Assembly: GCA_002345965.1 (NCBI GenBank)
Contig: DDTF01000013.1
Location: 11,417-17,922 of the forward strand
Source of the DNA: Flammeovirgaceae bacterium UBA2371
GTDB taxonomy: Bacteria; Bacteroidota; Bacteroidia; Cytophagales; Cyclobacteriaceae
Direction: 5' to 3'
Length of the DNA stretch: 6,506 nucleotides
Shown: one piece after another, positions 4,067-6,506 of the stretch
Layout of the letters: each line of letters starts with the position of its first letter
How positions within the stretch are numbered: the stretch's first letter is position 1
Made by a program: the position numbers and the translations under genes
Notes under the pieces: model-generated
Seen by the model: the letters and a program-made list of their open reading frames with translations, nothing else
What the model was told of the DNA's origin: nothing
Databases searched by the model: none

Positions 4067-5503
4067 TTAAATTTCAGGTTTAGTAAGGCCCTTTTTCTCC
4101 GCTATTTTGAGCATGAGCTGATAGGCCTGTTCTTTATCGTTTTCTATTTCGCCATCCAATATCGCATCTTTTATTTGTTCTTTTATTTCGCCTACGATTC
4201 TACCGGGCGATATTTTGAATATTTGAATGATTTCGTCCCCTGTAATGGGTGGTTGAAAGTTACGCACCTTGTCCTTTTCTTCCACGGCTACCATGCGGTT
4301 TTCCACCAGGTCGAAGTTTTTCATGTATTTAGCTACCTTCTCTCCGTTTTTGGAGGTGATGTCGGCCCGGCACAGCATCATAAGCGCTTCGGTATCTGCT
4401 CCTGCTTCAAACAGCAATCTTCTCACCGCAGCGTCCGTTACTGCCTTGACCAAAGCAATGGGACGCAGGTGCAGGCGCACCAGTTTCTGCACAAAGTGCA
4501 TCCTTTCATCCATTGGCAACTTCAATCTTCTGAAGATGCCCGGCACCATTCTCGCGCCCCTGTCTTCGTGCCCATGGAACGTCCAGCCATGCACTTTATC
4601 GAATCGTTTGGTGGCTGGTTTGGCGATGTCGTGCAATATGGCTGCCCAACGCAGCCACAAATCGTCTGACATGGTGCACACGTTGTCCAGCACCTGCAGT
4701 GTGTGGTAGAAATTGTCCTTGTGTCCTTTGTTGTCGATGTTCTCTACGCCATGCAGCTCTACCATTTCGGGGAAGAACACTTTCAGCAGCCCACTGTGAA
4801 AGAGCAGTTTGAAACCATAGGAAGGCACTGGTGTAAGAATAACCTTATTCAGCTCCTCGATGGTTCTTTCCATCGAAACTATTTTCAATCGAGCTGCATG
4901 TGCGCCAATGGCTTCAAATGTAAGGGGCTCGATGTCGAAGTTGAGTTGGGCCGCAAAACGGATGGCCCTCATCATGCGGAGGGGATCATCAGAAAAAGTG
5001 ATGGCGGGCTCCAGCGGTGTGCGAATTATTTTTTTTTGTAAATCAGACAAGCCATCGAATGGATCCAACAGCTGACCCCAGTTCTCTTTGTTCAATCCCA
5101 CCGCCATGGCATTGATGGTGAAGTCCCTCCGGTTTTGATCGTCTTCCAGCGTACCATCTTCCACCAGTGGTTTTCTGGAATCTTCGCGGTAGGATTCTTT
5201 TCGGGCGCCAACAAATTCAAGCTCGTACCCTTTGTAGTCGATTCTGGCTGTGCCGAAAGTTTTAAAAACAGTCACCTTGACACCACCCAGCGAATTGGCT
5301 ACTTCCCGGGCCAGTTCAATACCGCTGCCCACGCACACAAAATCGATGTCTTTGCCAGGTCTGTCCAAAATCAAATCGCGAACGTATCCACCCACCACGT
5401 AACATGGCACACCCAACTGATCTGCGGACCTTCCTATTGCGCTAAAGATCTGATTTTCATTCAGTTTTGCTGCAAAATCTACCTTATTTACCACCAGGCT
5501 CAT
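4067..5503 (-). CDS. cca: CCA tRNA nucleotidyltransferase with HD domain
   Basis: A 478-residue class II nucleotidyltransferase that adds or repairs the 3' CCA end of tRNAs in the cytosol. The head domain has GGYVRD (38-43) and the metal-binding pair D52 and D54 in KDIDF, then RRDFTINAMA (125-134) and DPLRMMRAIRFAAQL (173-187), with the MERTIEELNK helix (211-220) in the neck that reads the incoming nucleotide. An HD phosphohydrolase domain follows at about 250-345: H251, H267, the HD pair H291-D292 in ILHDIAKP, and HGHEDRGA (310-317). HD-bearing family members can also be poly(A) polymerases, but the length and the neck pattern fit the Bacteroidota CCA enzyme. The ATG at 5503 is the only reasonable start, as the next Met is at 133. 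A perfect -7 box lies directly upstream, leaving almost no leader. A nine-A tract (5029-5037) falls inside the LQKKII codons. The TPR gene follows after 1 nt. Confidence 0.94.
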   Translation of the reverse strand: MSLVVNKVDFAAKLNENQIFSAIGRSADQLGVPCYVVGGYVRDLILDRPGKDIDFVCVGSGIELAREVANSLGGVKVTVFKTFGTARIDYKGYELEFVGARKESYREDSRKPLVEDGTLEDDQNRRDFTINAMAVGLNKENWGQLLDPFDGLSDLQKKIIRTPLEPAITFSDDPLRMMRAIRFAAQLNFDIEPLTFEAIGAHAARLKIVSMERTIEELNKVILTPVPSYGFKLLFHSGLLKVFFPEMVELHGVENIDNKGHKDNFYHTLQVLDNVCTMSDDLWLRWAAILHDIAKPATKRFDKVHGWTFHGHEDRGARMVPGIFRRLKLPMDERMHFVQKLVRLHLRPIALVKAVTDAAVRRLLFEAGADTEALMMLCRADITSKNGEKVAKYMKNFDLVENRMVAVEEKDKVRNFQPPITGDEIIQIFKISPGRIVGEIKEQIKDAILDGEIENDKEQAYQLMLKIAEKKGLTKPEI

Positions 5504-5510
5504 ATTGGCG

Positions 5511-5518
5511 CAAAGTTA
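5511..5518 (-). promoter_or_regulatory. -7 promoter element of cca (nearly leaderless mRNA predicted)
   Basis: On the minus strand TAACTTTG matches the Bacteroidota consensus TAnnTTTG exactly, and its last base is only 7 nt before the cca ATG. Transcription starting 4-6 nt downstream would leave a leader of about 2-4 nt. The -33 region has no TTTG, only a weak CTGA. It probably drives cca and perhaps the three genes behind it. Confidence 0.6.
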
Positions 5519-5588
5519 AGGTTTTAAGCTTATTTATCAGGGCTTTGGGTTCCCCATCGTGAGGATTCGAATCAACAGCTTGAAACCG

Positions 5589-6506
5589 TTATTTCTTGTT
5601 GAAGGTAGGACAGGGAATGTATTTCTGTTTTTTTTTGGATTTGCTGCCGGATTGCACTGCCAGTTTGTACAGCAAAGACACTTCGTGGGTGCCCCCTGAG
5701 ATGGGACCTAATTCTGAGACTGTAAAATCGTAGCTGTAGGCAATTTCTATTTTTTCAAACTGAAAACCCAAAATGACCACGGCAGCATCGTGACTGATGT
5801 TGTCTGCCACATTTTGTTTTACCGGGATCCCCCTGTACCACAATCCGATGGCGATCGGATCGTAGAGGAAGTACGCCCCCACATCCAATTGACTGAAGTT
5901 GCCCTGCGATTTATACACGAAAGATGGCGACAAAACTGAAATGTGATCCCGTTTGAATGGGCCCCAATAGAGAGGAATTCTAATGCCACCATGGATGGTA
6001 GTTTTGATGGGGATAGAAGCCTCTTCGTTGATTAAAGATCGATTAGGACGATTGATGTGACTGGAGGCAAAACCCAACCAAAAGGTTTGGTTATACGCCA
6101 ATAGTCCTGCGTTGAAATCGAAGTAGCTGGAATTGCCGAGGTTGAACAAGGCCGGGTCGTCACTGGGAATGTCTCCCCGTGAGTCAAACTGTAGCTGATC
6201 ACCGAATAGTAATTTATTGAAGTCAATGCTGCGAAAAGCATAGCCAAAATTGAGACCTGAAGAGATCACCCATTTGTCGCTCACGTTCCATTTGTAGGAG
6301 TACAAAAAATTAATCTGGCTGGATTTCATGCCTGCGGTTCCTGCCTTGTCCACTACAGCCATCAGCCCCACACCACTGTTGTAGTAGTCCATGTTATAAT
6401 CGTAGGAAAACGCATACGATTCGTAGCCCCGAGCCACATTGGGCCATTGGTTTCTGTAGTTGGCCATGAAGCGGTGGTCCATGGTGGTGCCTGTAAAGGC
6501 AGGATT
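5589..6506 (-). CDS. Type IX secretion system outer-membrane protein, PorP/SprF family (5' end outside window)
   Basis: The visible part is 305 residues and is missing its signal peptide and first few residues beyond the right edge. The frame continues through the edge as NPAFTGTTMDHRFMANYRNQWP, which is the hallmark start of mature PorP/SprF proteins (NPAFxG then NYRNQWP); the ATG at 6482 is therefore internal. Alternating aromatic and polar residues throughout (YAFSYDYNMDYY, YFDFNAGLLAY, VGAYFLYDPIAIGLWYRG, IEIAYSYDF) indicate an outer-membrane beta barrel, and the C-terminus KKKQKYIPCPTF (PCPTF at 298-302) is the conserved family tail. PorP/SprF proteins interact with the PorK/PorN ring and help export or anchor type IX cargo; paralogues often lie just downstream of a large adhesin gene carrying a type B C-terminal domain, so such a gene may begin the operon outside the window. 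The stop is 85 bp from the cca start. Which paralogue this is cannot be told here. Confidence 0.93.
   Translation of the reverse strand, partial: NPAFTGTTMDHRFMANYRNQWPNVARGYESYAFSYDYNMDYYNSGVGLMAVVDKAGTAGMKSSQINFLYSYKWNVSDKWVISSGLNFGYAFRSIDFNKLLFGDQLQFDSRGDIPSDDPALFNLGNSSYFDFNAGLLAYNQTFWLGFASSHINRPNRSLINEEASIPIKTTIHGGIRIPLYWGPFKRDHISVLSPSFVYKSQGNFSQLDVGAYFLYDPIAIGLWYRGIPVKQNVADNISHDAAVVILGFQFEKIEIAYSYDFTVSELGPISGGTHEVSLLYKLAVQSGSKSKKKQKYIPCPTFNKK

Noticed and set aside
3896..4669. Long plus-strand open frame (257 codons) opposite the TPR and cca genes
   Set aside because: It spans two well-supported minus-strand genes and their junction; the translation is rich in Phe, His, Tyr and Cys, typical of an antisense shadow, and shows no domain.
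5561..5580. GATTCGAATC palindrome (5564-5573) resembling a tRNA T-loop next to the CCA enzyme gene
   Set aside because: The flanking bases do not form a 5 bp T-stem on either strand and no acceptor stem, D-arm or anticodon arm can be built around it; it is only a 10 bp palindrome, too weak to call an operator or terminator.
5521..5588. Intrinsic terminator for the porP gene
   Set aside because: No stable hairpin followed by a T-run is present on the minus strand; GGGGAACCC gives at most a tiny stem.

Overview
The window looks like a chromosomal segment of a Bacteroidota bacterium, most likely of the Cytophagia or a nearby class. Three things support this. The last gene is a PorP/SprF-type component of the type IX secretion system, which is confined to this phylum. 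Several genes are preceded by close matches to the Bacteroidota housekeeping promoter (-7 TAnnTTTG, in one case with a -33 TTTG). Starts are A/T-rich and mostly lack Shine-Dalgarno sequences. I see no insertion sequence, phage gene, CRISPR array or other mobile DNA.

Left part (1-2103). A GNAT acetyltransferase gene enters from the left edge on the minus strand (only its first 59 codons are visible). It sits head-to-head with a small unrecognised plus-strand gene with almost no room between the starts. Next, on the plus strand, is the signal recognition particle RNA gene (ffs, about 478-570) with a textbook Bacteroidota promoter and a trailing T-run. Then come a small transaldolase/fructose-6-phosphate aldolase family gene, an intergenic heptamer repeat (AGGTTTC-like, about seven units), and ftsE, the ATPase of the FtsEX cell-division complex. 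The ftsE stop lies only 3 bp from the stop of the convergent gene.

Middle and right part (2107-5503, minus strand). Four genes point the same way and are closely spaced: cca (tRNA nucleotidyltransferase with HD domain), a secreted TPR protein (1 nt after the cca stop), an ECF sigma factor (50 nt gap, apparently without an ATG start), and a one-membrane-span protein that is probably its anti-sigma factor. They may form one transcription unit driven by the -7 element just before cca, with possible internal initiation before the sigma gene. The right edge (5589-6506) is occupied by the porP/sprF-like gene, whose start lies outside the window.

Most of this is ordinary housekeeping and envelope biology; I found no clearly new system. 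The observations most worth checking are: a nine-A tract near the end of the sigma gene whose -1 frame ends exactly on the start codon of the anti-sigma gene; the sigma gene's missing ATG; the nearly leaderless promoter of cca; the heptamer repeat containing near-promoter sequences before ftsE; and the active-site residues that make the fsa-type enzyme look like a transaldolase.
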